Positions 32,553-42,692 of a stretch of 64,000 bases of DNA are shown piece by piece. Source of the DNA: Nocardia miyunensis NBRC 108239 (lineage in GTDB: Bacteria > Actinomycetota > Actinomycetes > Mycobacteriales > Mycobacteriaceae); contig NZ_BDBQ01000037.1 of the NCBI RefSeq assembly GCF_001613065.1, positions 124,001-188,000 on the forward strand, written 5' to 3'. The notes under the pieces are model-generated. The model saw only the letters and a program-made list of their open reading frames with translations. It ran no database searches and was not told where the DNA came from. Position numbers and translations under genes: made by a program. The number at the start of each line of letters is the position of its first letter. Position 1 is the first letter of the stretch.

Positions 32553-33614
32553 ATGAGCTGCCTCGCCCGGGTCCGATCGTCCCGCACCGCATCCGCGCGG
32601 CCGGTGCGCCGCATCGCGCCGGCCGTGTTCACCGTCGCGATGGTCGCGGTCCTCGGTGCGTGCGGGCCCTCCGGCGGGACCGGCAGCGCGACCCAGCACG
32701 GTCCGGCCACCGCGACGCTCACCGACACCAATCCGGTGCCGATCGGTCCCGCGCCGCATCCGGCGCTGCCGGTGACCGTGCACTCGTTCGACGGGTCCTC
32801 GGTGACCGTCACCGACGCCAGCCGCATCGTCGCGGTCGACCAGTACGGCACCCTGGCCCAGACCGTGTGGGCCCTGGGGCTGGGCGCGAACCTGGTCGGC
32901 CGCTCCACCGCCGCGGCGTTCCCGGCGGCCAAGGACGTGCCCAGCGTCGCGGGCGGCAGCGGCAGCATCAACATCGAGGCCGTTGCCGCGCAACGTCCCA
33001 CGGTGTTCCTCACCGACACCGTCAGTGCCACGCCCACCCTGCGCGATCAGCTCAAAGCGCTCGGCATCACCGTGGTCTACTTCGATCCCGAGCGCACCCT
33101 GGCCGGGGTGGGCCCGCAGATCCAGGCCGTCGCCGCCGCGTTGGGCGTGCCGCGGGCCGGTACCGCCCTGGCCCAGCGCACCCAGCACGAGATCGACGCC
33201 GCGACCGCCGCTGTGCCGAAACAGAATCCGGCGCCCAAGATCGCGTTCCTGTACCTGCGCAGTACCGCCATCACCATGATGGCCGGACCGAAATTCGGCT
33301 CCCACGCGCTGATCACCGCCCTGGGCGGCACCGACGCCGGGCAGGCCGCCGGGATCACCGAGCCGTTCACCCCGATCACCAGCGAGTCGATGATCAGCGC
33401 GAATCCCGACGTGTTCCTGGTCATGTCGGACGGATTGCAGTCGATCGGCGGCGTGGACGGGCTGGCCAAGATCCCCGGCGTGGCACAGACCAACGCCGGG
33501 AAGAACAAGCGCGTCATCGATATGGCCGACTCGGTCCTGCTCAGCTTCGGCCCCAACACCGGCCGCATCCTCGCGGCCCTGTCCCACGCCCTGTACGGCA
33601 CCCACCCGGCATGA
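32553..33614 (+). CDS. hmuT: Heme ABC transporter substrate-binding lipoprotein HmuT
   Basis: A 353-residue lipoprotein: signal AVFTVAMVAVL then lipobox GAC with Cys37. The mature part is a type III periplasmic-binding fold: SRIVAVDQYGTLAQTVWALG, a middle helix, SMISANPDVFLVMSDGLQSI and LSFGPNTGRILAALS. This order is characteristic of hemin-binding HmuT rather than siderophore-binding FhuD. No ribosome site precedes the ATG, consistent with the leaderless start suggested by the adjoining promoter-like box. The stop overlaps the permease start (ATGA), so the transporter genes are coupled. The protein captures heme outside the membrane for HmuU/HmuV. Confidence 0.93.
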   Translation: MSCLARVRSSRTASARPVRRIAPAVFTVAMVAVLGACGPSGGTGSATQHGPATATLTDTNPVPIGPAPHPALPVTVHSFDGSSVTVTDASRIVAVDQYGTLAQTVWALGLGANLVGRSTAAAFPAAKDVPSVAGGSGSINIEAVAAQRPTVFLTDTVSATPTLRDQLKALGITVVYFDPERTLAGVGPQIQAVAAALGVPRAGTALAQRTQHEIDAATAAVPKQNPAPKIAFLYLRSTAITMMAGPKFGSHALITALGGTDAGQAAGITEPFTPITSESMISANPDVFLVMSDGLQSIGGVDGLAKIPGVAQTNAGKNKRVIDMADSVLLSFGPNTGRILAALSHALYGTHPA

Positions 33615-35353
33615 GCGACCTCACCCCCCAGGACGTTCCGCCGACCCGGCCCTGTGATCGCGACACCCCCGCGGCGGCCGACCGCCCCGCGGCCGCAGCC
33701 GATGCGGACATGCAGCCGGCGCATCGAATCCCCACTGGTGACGAATCGCCCACGGCCACACCGGATCCGCATCCGGCTCGTGGGCACGCGCAGGTCACGC
33801 AATCCACTATGCTCGACAGCGCCGCACCCTCGGGTGCAGGCGAATCCACACCGACCGCCGACACGCCGACGCGCTCGCACGCGGCGGGCAGCGCCACGGC
33901 TACCCCGGTTGCATCGCCACGCAACGACGTTCACGCACAACACGATTCGGACGGCCAGGAACCCGAACCGCCCGCCGACGCTCCCGATTCGACCGGCGCC
34001 GACACCGCACCGCGGCGCACGTCCGGCGATAGTGCCTCCGCCGCGAGGTCGGCGGTAACCGATGCCGAGACGAGTACATCACACGCTGGCGGTCGGGCAT
34101 CACAGCAGAATGCGGACGAGATCAATACAGCCGCAACAGGATCGGCCGCACAGCAACAGGCGACCGGGGAAAACGATACGGCCGCAGCGGAATCGGTGGC
34201 GCTCGACTCGACTGATGCGGCGGCATCGCACGTCGTAGCGCGGCAGCCGCGGGAAAACGTCGTGGCCGCTGCCGAACCAACCCACACGGGCGGTAGCGGT
34301 CCTGGAGCTCGGCGAGGGCGGCGCTCGCGGGTGACGATCGCATTCGTGGTGTCGGTCGCGTTGCTGGTGGGGTTGGCGTTGGTGTCCGCGGCGATCGGGC
34401 AGGTGCCCACGACGCCGCTGGAAGTCGCCGGGACGGTGTTCCACGAGATCGGGCTGGATTGGGGGCCGTTGCCGCATCATCCGGCCGGGCAGGTGACGTT
34501 GCTGCAGGTGCGTTTCCCGCGGGTGGTGCTGGCGTTGCTGGTCGGGGCCGCGCTGGCGACAGCGGGTGCGTTGTTGCAGGGGGTGTTCGCCAATCCGCTG
34601 GCCGAGCCGGGCGTGATCGGGGTGTCGGCGGGGGCGGCGGTCGGGGCCGGTGTGGTGATCGTGGTCGGGGGCGCGTTCGCCGCGGCGTGGTCGGTGGCCG
34701 CGGGGGCGTTCGTGGCCGGGCTGGGCACGACGCTGCTGGTGTATCTGCTCTCGCGTTCGGGGGGACGCACCGAGACGGTGACGTTGGTGCTGACCGGTGT
34801 GGCGGTCAACGCGTTCGCCGGTGGGTTGATGTCGTTCCTGCTGTTCACCGCCTCCAACGCGGCGCGCGATCAGATCGTGTTCTGGCAGCTGGGCAGCCTC
34901 AACGGCGCGACCTGGCAGTCGGTGGCGGTGGTGGCGCCGCTTACCGCCGTCGGCGTGCTGGCCGCGATACTCATGGCGCCGCGACTGGATCTGCTCGCGC
35001 TCGGGGAGGCCGCCGCGCGGCATCTGGGCGTGGACGTGGAACGGTTGCGGCGCAACGTGGTTCTGGTGGTGGCCGTGCTGGCGACCGCGGGGGTGGCGTT
35101 CACCGGCATCATCCTGTTCGTCGGGCTGATCGTGCCGCACGTGGTGCGCATGCTGGTGGGCCCGGCGCATCGGGTGCTGATCCCGCTCTCGGCGATCCTG
35201 GGCGCGGTGGTGCTGTTGGCCGCCGATATCGGCGCGCGCGATCTGGTCACCAACGCGGACCTGCCGTTGGGCATGCTCACCTCCCTGGTCGGTGGCCCGT
35301 TCTTCTTCTGGCTGCTGCGCCGCACCCGCGCCCGCTCGGGAGGCTGGGCATGA
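33611..35353 (+). CDS. hmuU: Heme ABC transporter permease HmuU with long disordered N-terminus
   Basis: A 580-residue protein, against about 340-350 for usual FecCD permeases. Residues 1-235 are rich in Ala, Ser, Thr, Asp, Pro and Gln with no hydrophobic segment and look disordered. From about residue 240 (VTIAFVVSVALLVGLALVSA) the normal permease follows: LLQVRFPRVVLALLVGAALA, GVFANPLAEPGVIGVSAGAA, FTGIILFVGLIVPHVVRML and DLVTNADLPLGMLTSLVGGP. The ATG at 33611 overlaps the hmuT stop. A GTG near 34330 would give a standard-length permease, but it would leave 700 bases of open frame unexplained. Confidence 0.88.
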   Translation: MSDLTPQDVPPTRPCDRDTPAAADRPAAAADADMQPAHRIPTGDESPTATPDPHPARGHAQVTQSTMLDSAAPSGAGESTPTADTPTRSHAAGSATATPVASPRNDVHAQHDSDGQEPEPPADAPDSTGADTAPRRTSGDSASAARSAVTDAETSTSHAGGRASQQNADEINTAATGSAAQQQATGENDTAAAESVALDSTDAAASHVVARQPRENVVAAAEPTHTGGSGPGARRGRRSRVTIAFVVSVALLVGLALVSAAIGQVPTTPLEVAGTVFHEIGLDWGPLPHHPAGQVTLLQVRFPRVVLALLVGAALATAGALLQGVFANPLAEPGVIGVSAGAAVGAGVVIVVGGAFAAAWSVAAGAFVAGLGTTLLVYLLSRSGGRTETVTLVLTGVAVNAFAGGLMSFLLFTASNAARDQIVFWQLGSLNGATWQSVAVVAPLTAVGVLAAILMAPRLDLLALGEAAARHLGVDVERLRRNVVLVVAVLATAGVAFTGIILFVGLIVPHVVRMLVGPAHRVLIPLSAILGAVVLLAADIGARDLVTNADLPLGMLTSLVGGPFFFWLLRRTRARSGGWA

Positions 35354-35417
35354 GCCGCGCGCTGCCGTGCCGTCCGGGGCCCGAGCCGGTGGGATCCGGT
35401 GTGTGGAAGGAGTGCCG

Positions 35418-36263
35418 ATGAGCGGGATGTCACGCGCGCTCACCCGGGTTCTGGCGCGATCCCACGGAATCCCGGAGGATCCGCCGCCGGGCACGGTGAC
35501 AGTGTGTGCCCGGGAGGTGAGCGTGGATCGCGGCGGACGGCGAGTGCTGGATCGTGTGGGTCTCGAGGTGGTGGCCGGGCGGATCCTGGCGCTGGTCGGG
35601 CCGAACGGCGCGGGCAAGTCCACGCTGCTGGCGGCCCTGGCCGGGGAACTCGAACTCGCCACCGGCACAGTCGAACTCGACGGCCGCGAGCTGGCGCACT
35701 GGGCCGTGGTGGACATGGCGCGCCGCCGCGCGGTGCTGCCGCAGACGCACAACGTCGGATTCCCGTTCACCGCCCGCGAGGTCGTCACCATGGGCCGGGC
35801 CCCGTGGGCGCGTACCCCGCGCCAGAGCCAGGATCTGACCGCGGTCGATGCGGCCATGGCCGCCACCGATGTCACGCATCTGGCCGAACGCCCGTTCCCG
35901 GCGCTGTCCGGTGGTGAACGCGCGCGGGTGGCTCTCGCGCGCGTGCTGGCCCAGCGCACCACCACGCTGCTGCTCGACGAACCCACCGCCGCACTGGATC
36001 TGGGACATCAGGAGGCGGTGCTGCACCTGGCCCGTCAGCGCGCCGCCGCGGGGGCCGCGGTCGTGGTGGTGCTGCACGATCTCGGTATCGCGGCGGCCTA
36101 CGCCGACAGCGTCGCGGTGTTGCAGGACGGTCGCCTGGCCGCGGCCGGCCCGCCTCGGGAGGTGCTGACCACCGAACTGCTCACCCGCGTCTACCAGCAT
36201 CCGGTGGAGGTGATCGACCATCCGGTCACCGGCGCGCAACTGGTGCTGCCGCTGCGGCGCTGA
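35418..36263 (+). CDS. hmuV: Heme ABC transporter ATP-binding protein HmuV
   Basis: A 281-residue ATPase with AAGGAGTG upstream of the ATG. Walker A is LVGPNGAGKSTLLAAL, the Q-loop is in RRAVLPQTHNVGFPFTAREV, the signature is PALSGGERARVALARVLA, Walker B is TTLLLDEPTAALDLGH, and the switch His is in VVVLHDLGIAAAYAD. NVGFPFTAREVV is typical of HmuV proteins. It follows hmuU by 64 bases on the same strand and powers heme import with HmuT and HmuU. A short N-terminal addition of about 35 residues precedes the core. Confidence 0.94.
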   Translation: MSGMSRALTRVLARSHGIPEDPPPGTVTVCAREVSVDRGGRRVLDRVGLEVVAGRILALVGPNGAGKSTLLAALAGELELATGTVELDGRELAHWAVVDMARRRAVLPQTHNVGFPFTAREVVTMGRAPWARTPRQSQDLTAVDAAMAATDVTHLAERPFPALSGGERARVALARVLAQRTTTLLLDEPTAALDLGHQEAVLHLARQRAAAGAAVVVVLHDLGIAAAYADSVAVLQDGRLAAAGPPREVLTTELLTRVYQHPVEVIDHPVTGAQLVLPLRR

Positions 36264-36281
36264 AACGGGGGCGCGAAAAGC

Positions 36282-38450
36282 TCAGCGCCACACCAATTTC
36301 AGCACCGCCGGGGTCAGCAGCAGCCGGATCACCGTGGCGTCCAGAACCAGCGCGGCGATCATCCCGTACGCGATGTACTTCATCAGCACCAGATCCGAGA
36401 ACCCGAACGCGCCGGTGACCACGATCAGGATCGCCGCCGCCGAGGTGATCACCCCGCCGGTGTGGGCGATGCCGTAGCGGATCGCCTCCTGCGGTGGCGC
36501 GCCGCCCGCGCGGGCCTCGGTCATCCGGGACTGCAGGAACACCTCGTAGTCGGTGGACAGCCCGAACAGCACCGTCACGATCAGCACCAGCACCGCGAAC
36601 ATCAACGGCCCCGGGGTGAACTCGAACAACCCCGCCCCGTGCCCTTCGACGAAGATCCAGGTCAGCACGCCCAGTGTCGCGCCCAGGCTCAGCGCGCTCA
36701 TCACCACCGCCTTCACCGCCAGGACCAGCGACCGGAACGCCACGTACATCAGCGCGATCGCCGCGCAGATCAGGATCGCCGCCAGCAGCGGCAGTCCGTC
36801 GATCAGGCCGCGGATACTGTCGCGCTCGAGCGCCGGAACCCCCGCGACCATCACCCGCACCCCGGGTGGCTGCGGGATCGCGCGCAGGGTGTCGATCGCC
36901 GCGTCGGGATGCTGCTGATCGACCAGTCCGGCCGAGAGCACGTTGATGCCGTGGGTGGTCGGGGCGGACGGCTCGAACGGCCCGGTCAGCCCGGGCGCGA
37001 AATTGGCCTGGAACCGGATGTCCGAGAGCTGCTGCGGATTCGCCCCGACCACGACGAGTTTGAGCGGCTGGGTGCGGAAGTCCGGGAACAGCCGGTCGAA
37101 GTCCTGCTGCGCCACCCGCGCCGGATTGTCCGAGGCCAGATACCGTTCGCTCAATCCGCCGAATTCGATGTCCCGGAACGGGATCAGCAACACCAGCAGT
37201 CCCAGCACCACCGGCACGATCACCCGCACGGGACGGCGCATCGCGAACAACGCCAGATCGGAGAAGAATCCCTGCCCGCGCTGATCGCGCAGCGTCCGGG
37301 AGATCTCGACCGGTTCGGCGTTGCGCACACTGGCCAGCCGATGCCAGCCCCACAGGTCGATCCGTGTGCCGATGATGCTCAGCAGCGCCGGAAGCGCGGT
37401 CACCGACAGCACCGCGGCCAGCAGCACCGCGCTGATCCCGCCGTAGGGCACCGAGCGCAGCACCTGATGCGGGTAGATGAACAACGCGCCCAGGCTCACC
37501 GCGATGATCGCCGCGGAGAACAGCACCGTGCGTCCCGCGGTCGCCACGGTGCGGGCGGTGGCCTCCTCCACGGTGCGCCCGGCGGCGAGTTCCTCCCGGA
37601 ACCGGGTCACCGCGAACAGCCCGTAATCGATCGCCAGGCCCAGACTCACCAGGGTCACCACGGCGCTGGCGAACACGTTCACATCGATCACGCCGGTCAG
37701 CAGCCGGATGATGCCCTGGGTGCCCAGCACCGTCATCCCGCCGATCAGCACCGGCAGCAGCGCGCCCACGACGCCGCCGAACACGAAGAACAGCAGGATC
37801 GCCACCAGTGGCAGCGCGATCAGCTCCGCGCGGCGGATGTCGTGCTGCATCCCCAGATTGATGCCCTCGACCACCGGTTGCAGCCCGGCCAGTTGCACCG
37901 TCGTGCCGCCGGGTCCGCGGCCGGGCTCGCCCGCACCGAGTTGATCCTCGATGGCCAGATAGTTGTTCACCGTTTCGGTGTCCTGCCCGCGCAGCCCGAT
38001 ACTGGCGAAGGCGTGGGTGCGGGCGGAGTCGGCGAACCGGCCCATCATCGGGCCGTCGAAATAGCTGTCGATCTTCTTGATCCGGTCCGGATACCGGGCG
38101 TGCAGGTTCGCCAGCGCGCTGGCGATCGCCTCGTGCACGGCCGGATCGTCCAGGGTGTGCCCCGGCGGGGCGGTGTACAGGACGATCACGTCGGCGTCGG
38201 TGTCGCGCCCGAAGGTCTGATCGGCCAGTTGCGAGGCGACCACCGATTCGCTGTGGTCGTCGAACCAGCCGCCCTGGGTCAGGCGGGGTCCCAGATCTCG
38301 CCCGTAGAACCCGGACACCGCGACCAGCAGGACGAACACCGCCAGTACCGGACAGCGGTGGCGGTGCACGAACCGGCCCCACCGCAGCGACAGCTCCCGC
38401 ACCCGGCCCGGTCCGGTGTGCGGTGGTTCGGTGCCGGTCTGTCGGGTCAC
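36282..38450 (-). CDS. MMPL/RND-family transporter
   Basis: A 722-residue membrane protein from GTG 38450. It has the two-fold MMPL layout: a first helix (CPVLAVFVLLVAVSGFYG), an external loop, five helices including VVTLVSLGLAIDYGLFAVTR, then a second helix and loop near 470, and five helices including VLIVTVLFGLSTDYEVFLQS. The paired GLAIDYGLF and GLSTDYEVF motifs carry the Asp-Tyr pairs that relay protons. Mycobacterial MmpL proteins export lipids or siderophores; the cargo here is not known. The upstream MTB12-like lipoprotein is on the same strand 40 bases away and may be cotranscribed. Confidence 0.92.
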   Translation of the reverse strand: MTRQTGTEPPHTGPGRVRELSLRWGRFVHRHRCPVLAVFVLLVAVSGFYGRDLGPRLTQGGWFDDHSESVVASQLADQTFGRDTDADVIVLYTAPPGHTLDDPAVHEAIASALANLHARYPDRIKKIDSYFDGPMMGRFADSARTHAFASIGLRGQDTETVNNYLAIEDQLGAGEPGRGPGGTTVQLAGLQPVVEGINLGMQHDIRRAELIALPLVAILLFFVFGGVVGALLPVLIGGMTVLGTQGIIRLLTGVIDVNVFASAVVTLVSLGLAIDYGLFAVTRFREELAAGRTVEEATARTVATAGRTVLFSAAIIAVSLGALFIYPHQVLRSVPYGGISAVLLAAVLSVTALPALLSIIGTRIDLWGWHRLASVRNAEPVEISRTLRDQRGQGFFSDLALFAMRRPVRVIVPVVLGLLVLLIPFRDIEFGGLSERYLASDNPARVAQQDFDRLFPDFRTQPLKLVVVGANPQQLSDIRFQANFAPGLTGPFEPSAPTTHGINVLSAGLVDQQHPDAAIDTLRAIPQPPGVRVMVAGVPALERDSIRGLIDGLPLLAAILICAAIALMYVAFRSLVLAVKAVVMSALSLGATLGVLTWIFVEGHGAGLFEFTPGPLMFAVLVLIVTVLFGLSTDYEVFLQSRMTEARAGGAPPQEAIRYGIAHTGGVITSAAAILIVVTGAFGFSDLVLMKYIAYGMIAALVLDATVIRLLLTPAVLKLVWR

Positions 38451-38490
38451 TGTGCGGTTCAATCGTTTTCCCGTTCCGCCCGGTCCCGGA

Positions 38491-39033
38491 TCAGCCGCAG
38501 GCCGGGGTCTGGTAGTCCGCCGAGCGCAGGATGCCGCACAGGTCGGTGCGCGAGATCTTCCAGGTGCCGTCGACATCGATGAAGTGCATGACGGTGGTGC
38601 GCACGTTCTCCCCGGTCCCGTCCTTGTCCAGGCGCAGGGTCGCGGTCAGCGTGCCGTCGTGGTTGTCGAACACCGGATCCACCACCCCGTACACCGCGCG
38701 GGGATGTTCGTGCAGCGCCTTGTACATGTCGGGGATGGCCGTGGCGAACGCCTCGCCGTCCTGGATCAGGTTCGTGCGATCACTGTCCGGCAGTGCGGGA
38801 TCCAGGGCGCGTTTGAGCTGGGTGTCCAGCTGGGCGGCGGTCGGGATCGGCGGCTGCGAGGCGGAACTGGCGGCCGCGGCCTGCGAGGAGGCGCTCAGCG
38901 CGGCGTACGCCGAGGATCTGGCCGCGGCCACCGACGCCTCGTCCGGATCGTTGCTGCATGCCGCGCTCAGCACGGCCAGTGCGGCCAGCACACCGCCGAT
39001 CCGTACGCACCGGGCCGTTCCTCGCACTGCCAT
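38491..39033 (-). CDS. MTB12-like low-molecular-weight antigen lipoprotein
   Basis: A 180-residue protein, starting at the ATG preceded by GAGG (39033); an upstream start at 39072 is also open. The signal VRIGGVLAALAVLSAAC ends in a lipobox Cys, followed by an Ala/Ser-rich linker. The domain IPTAAQLDTQLKRALDPALP through MHFIDVDGTWKISRTDLCG resembles the C-terminal domain of mycobacterial MTB12/CFP2, a small secreted NTF2-like antigen. A Cys pair (DLCGILRS and TPACG) sits at the end. Its role is unknown. It precedes the MMPL transporter. Confidence 0.82.
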   Translation of the reverse strand: MAVRGTARCVRIGGVLAALAVLSAACSNDPDEASVAAARSSAYAALSASSQAAAASSASQPPIPTAAQLDTQLKRALDPALPDSDRTNLIQDGEAFATAIPDMYKALHEHPRAVYGVVDPVFDNHDGTLTATLRLDKDGTGENVRTTVMHFIDVDGTWKISRTDLCGILRSADYQTPACG

Positions 39034-39278
39034 CGCCATCCTCACGGCCTCGAAGTTAATCGTACTTCTCACTGTCCCACCAGTCCGTCATGCGGATTTG
39101 CCATCGCCTGCGGCTCGATGCGGCTGGGCTCTGGTCCACACCAAGGTAGGGGAACCGTCCCGCGCGCAGACCCCCGGGCGGTCCGGCGTGTTCCCGGCCC
39201 CGAGCGGGTGCGCACACCTCCCTGGGCGACTTGCGCCACCGCGGCCGGGTGAAACGGGATGTGTTGGGGCCCAGGCGA

Positions 39279-39644
39279 TCACATGCTGTCGATGACCGCG
39301 CTCAGGCGCAGCAGCAGCGCGCGCACCGTGGTGGGCTCGCGGCGGGCGCCCGGGCCGTCGGGGAGCACCGGCGCGGCGGCGGGGATCAGATCGTGCACCA
39401 GCGCGATGACGCTGCGTTCGTCGTCCAGGTCGATATCGGTGACCCGGGTCCGCGCGACGGCGATCACATCCTCCGGGCCCGGGACCTGCGCGTGCGCGCC
39501 GGTGCGGTAGATCTCGAGCCGCAGCGTGCCGCGCACCGTGCGGAACGCGAACGAATGCCCGTCCTCGGTGGTGCCGAACCCGTGCGCGAACGCGCCGACG
39601 GTGATGTCCTCGACGGAAAAACCGTACGCTGGTTCTGTGCTCAA
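39279..39644 (-). CDS. Conserved actinobacterial protein, function unknown
   Basis: A 121-residue protein starting at TTG 39644, chosen because CAGGAGA lies seven bases upstream; open sequence farther upstream has the Arg/Pro-rich look of untranslated DNA. The sequence (LSTEPAYGFSVEDITVGAFA, GHSFAFRTVRGTLRLEIYRT, VTDIDLDDERSVIALVHDLI) looks like a small alpha/beta cytoplasmic protein. I do not recognise a named family. It is divergent from the lipoprotein at 39913 and nothing downstream suggests its job. Confidence 0.7.
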   Translation of the reverse strand: MSTEPAYGFSVEDITVGAFAHGFGTTEDGHSFAFRTVRGTLRLEIYRTGAHAQVPGPEDVIAVARTRVTDIDLDDERSVIALVHDLIPAAAPVLPDGPGARREPTTVRALLLRLSAVIDSM

Positions 39645-39912
39645 CCGAATCTCCTGATCGGGCCGTATGCGCCTGATCAACCGTAACGCCGGGCACCGGG
39701 GAACTCGCGCCGCCGTGCGTTCCCGGGCGGGTCCGCGACGCGCCCACCGGCCCGGAACCACCCCGGCGAGCCGGTCCGGTCCGCGATCATGGTCAGATAA
39801 GAAAGCTCGCATGAGCGGGACGGGACATCCGCGGCGACCATCGGGTCACCGCGTACGGTCCCGTGGCGGTGCCGGATATCGCACCGGTGGCAGGTGAGAA
39901 GGAGTTCGGAGT

Positions 39913-40938
39913 ATGCGCGCTCACGGTGTGAGCCGATCGGTGGGCGCGGCGGCGCTGGCAGCGGTCGCCGCGGCGGGTCTGCTGAGTGGTTGCGCCAAAC
40001 ATGCCAGCGACACCACACCCGCGGCCGCACCCGCCAGCGCCGCGCTCGCCCCGGCCCAGCACACCGCCCCCGCGGGCACGGTCAGCCCGTCCGGGCCGAT
40101 CGCGGCACTGCTCGCCGAACCCGCCACCGGACGCCTCGTGCTGCTGGACGGCGATGGTGTCACCGTGCGCATCCAGGACCCCACCGGTGGTGCCCCCGAA
40201 CGCACCCTCACCCTGCCCGCCCGCACGAACGCGCTGGCGCCCGGACCGGCCGGTCAGGTCCTGGCCGCGGCCGGAAGCCAGATCCTGCACATCGACGTGG
40301 CCGCGGCCACCACGCACGCCACCGGCGTGGACGGGCAGGTCCGCTCGGTCGCCCAGCGCCCCGACGGCACCGAGGCCGCGGCCCTGGCCGATGGCCGGGT
40401 GCTCATCGTGGCCGCGGACGGACATGTGGTGCACACGATCTCCCGGATGGGCGGCGGTGACGAGATCGCCGCGCCCGGCGACGCGGTCGCGGTGCTCGAC
40501 CGCGCCCAGACCACCCTGACCCAGATCGACTTCGCCCGCGCCCGCCCGGGACTGGCCCTGCGCGCCGGGCAGGGCGCGACCAACGTCATCACCGACCATT
40601 TCGGGCGAATGCTCCTCACCGACACCGCCGGCGGGGCGCTGCTGGTGTACACCGCCGATCCGCTGGTGATGCGGCAGATGTTCCCGCTGGGCTCGGCGCC
40701 CTACGCGCTGGCCTATGATCAGCGGTCCGAGACCGTGTGGGTCACCCTCACCGCCAGCAATCAGATCGCCGGGTTCGACCTGTCGACGGGTATACCGGTG
40801 GAAGTGGGTCGCTACCCGACGGTGCGCCAGCCGAACTCGGTGACGGTCGATTCCCGTACCGGCGACCTGTTCGTGGGGTCCGCGACCGGCGACGGTCTGC
40901 AGCGGATCGGCGCGGACGAGAGGAAGAGAGGGCAGTGA
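39913..40938 (+). CDS. Secreted lipoprotein with predicted beta-propeller
   Basis: A 341-residue lipoprotein with AGGAG upstream. The signal peptide ends in LLSGC, then comes a Thr/Ala/Pro linker. Repeated strand pairs such as GRLVLLDGDGVTVRIQDPTG, QVRSVAQRPDGTEAAALADG, GHVVHTISRMGGGDEIAA and RSETVWVTLTASNQIAGFDL suggest a seven-bladed YncE/NHL-like propeller. No enzymatic residues are evident, so it may bind a ligand or partner outside the membrane. Its stop overlaps the next gene's ATG (TGATG), so it is coupled to the DUF5703 gene and pyrD. Confidence 0.85.
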   Translation: MRAHGVSRSVGAAALAAVAAAGLLSGCAKHASDTTPAAAPASAALAPAQHTAPAGTVSPSGPIAALLAEPATGRLVLLDGDGVTVRIQDPTGGAPERTLTLPARTNALAPGPAGQVLAAAGSQILHIDVAAATTHATGVDGQVRSVAQRPDGTEAAALADGRVLIVAADGHVVHTISRMGGGDEIAAPGDAVAVLDRAQTTLTQIDFARARPGLALRAGQGATNVITDHFGRMLLTDTAGGALLVYTADPLVMRQMFPLGSAPYALAYDQRSETVWVTLTASNQIAGFDLSTGIPVEVGRYPTVRQPNSVTVDSRTGDLFVGSATGDGLQRIGADERKRGQ

Positions 40939-41204
40939 TGGCTCGGGCCTCTGCGCACCGTTCACCCGGCAGGCGGTCGATCCCGGCGAGCTGGGAGGAG
41001 ATCAGCGACGACGGGGAATGGGAATACATACCGCTGCGATTACCCCCGGAGATCAATCGGGTGACCGCATCGATCAGGCTGTCCATCCAGGCCGAATACG
41101 GCGGCTGGGAACTCTCGCGGGTCCGCGCCTACACCGACGGCAGCCGCCGCGTGCTGCTGCGGCGGCGCAAGACCTCCCTCCCGGTGCCGGAACCGGGGAT
41201 GTGA
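40938..41204 (+). CDS. DUF5703 family protein
   Basis: An 88-residue protein whose ATG overlaps the stop of the upstream lipoprotein. ASWEEISDDGEWEYIPLRLP and ETNRVTASIRL-type sequence (PEINRVTASIRLSIQAEYGG) followed by VRAYTDGSRRVLLRRRKTS match the small actinobacterial DUF5703 family, usually found directly before pyrD. It has no signal peptide or membrane segment. Function is unknown; strict neighbourhood suggests a link to the lipoprotein or to pyrimidine synthesis. Confidence 0.88.
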   Translation: MARASAHRSPGRRSIPASWEEISDDGEWEYIPLRLPPEINRVTASIRLSIQAEYGGWELSRVRAYTDGSRRVLLRRRKTSLPVPEPGM

Positions 41205-41209
41205 GCCGC

Positions 41210-42310
<1,101 letters not shown>

Positions 42311-42311
42311 G

Positions 42312-42329
42312 CAGGCCCGGCCGGGCCTG
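42312..42329. terminator. Palindromic hairpin after pyrD
   Basis: CAGGCCCGG followed directly by CCGGGCCTG is an 18-base perfect palindrome between the pyrD stop and the convergent gene at 42330. With a minimal loop it can act as a terminator for both. Confidence 0.6.
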
Positions 42330-42692
42330 TCACCGACTCGGCGTCATCCACCCGGACGATATCGGTTCGGCCTCGCGCGGGGCGGGAACTCCCACATGCT
42401 GCCGCAGCCGCTCGAACATCCGATGCGCCAGCAGCAGCACCGCATGCTCGTACCGCACCCCCAGGGTGGCCGAATGCCAGGACACCTGCCGATGCGCCTC
42501 GGTGTCGTGGACCACGGCCGGGTCGCTGAGCAGCTCGTCCAGCTCCATGCCCGCACGGGCCTGGTCGATGGTGAGCCGGTGATCGGGCAGCCAGCTCAGC
42601 CGCCAGACCGCCGCGCCCGCCGCGGCGACCCGCCACGCGTGCTCGGGTGTGCGATCGCTGAGCATCGCCCATTCGGTCGTCTCGATGGTCAC
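42330..42692 (-). CDS. Conserved hypothetical actinobacterial protein
   Basis: A 120-residue protein from GTG 42692, with AGGAGAACC just upstream. VTIETTEWAMLSDRTPEHAW, LPDHRLTIDQARAGMELDEL and YEHAVLLLAHRMFERLRQHV suggest a compact mostly helical soluble protein. No family was recognised. It is convergent with pyrD and has no same-strand neighbour, so context gives no clue. Confidence 0.75.
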   Translation of the reverse strand: MTIETTEWAMLSDRTPEHAWRVAAAGAAVWRLSWLPDHRLTIDQARAGMELDELLSDPAVVHDTEAHRQVSWHSATLGVRYEHAVLLLAHRMFERLRQHVGVPAPREAEPISSGWMTPSR

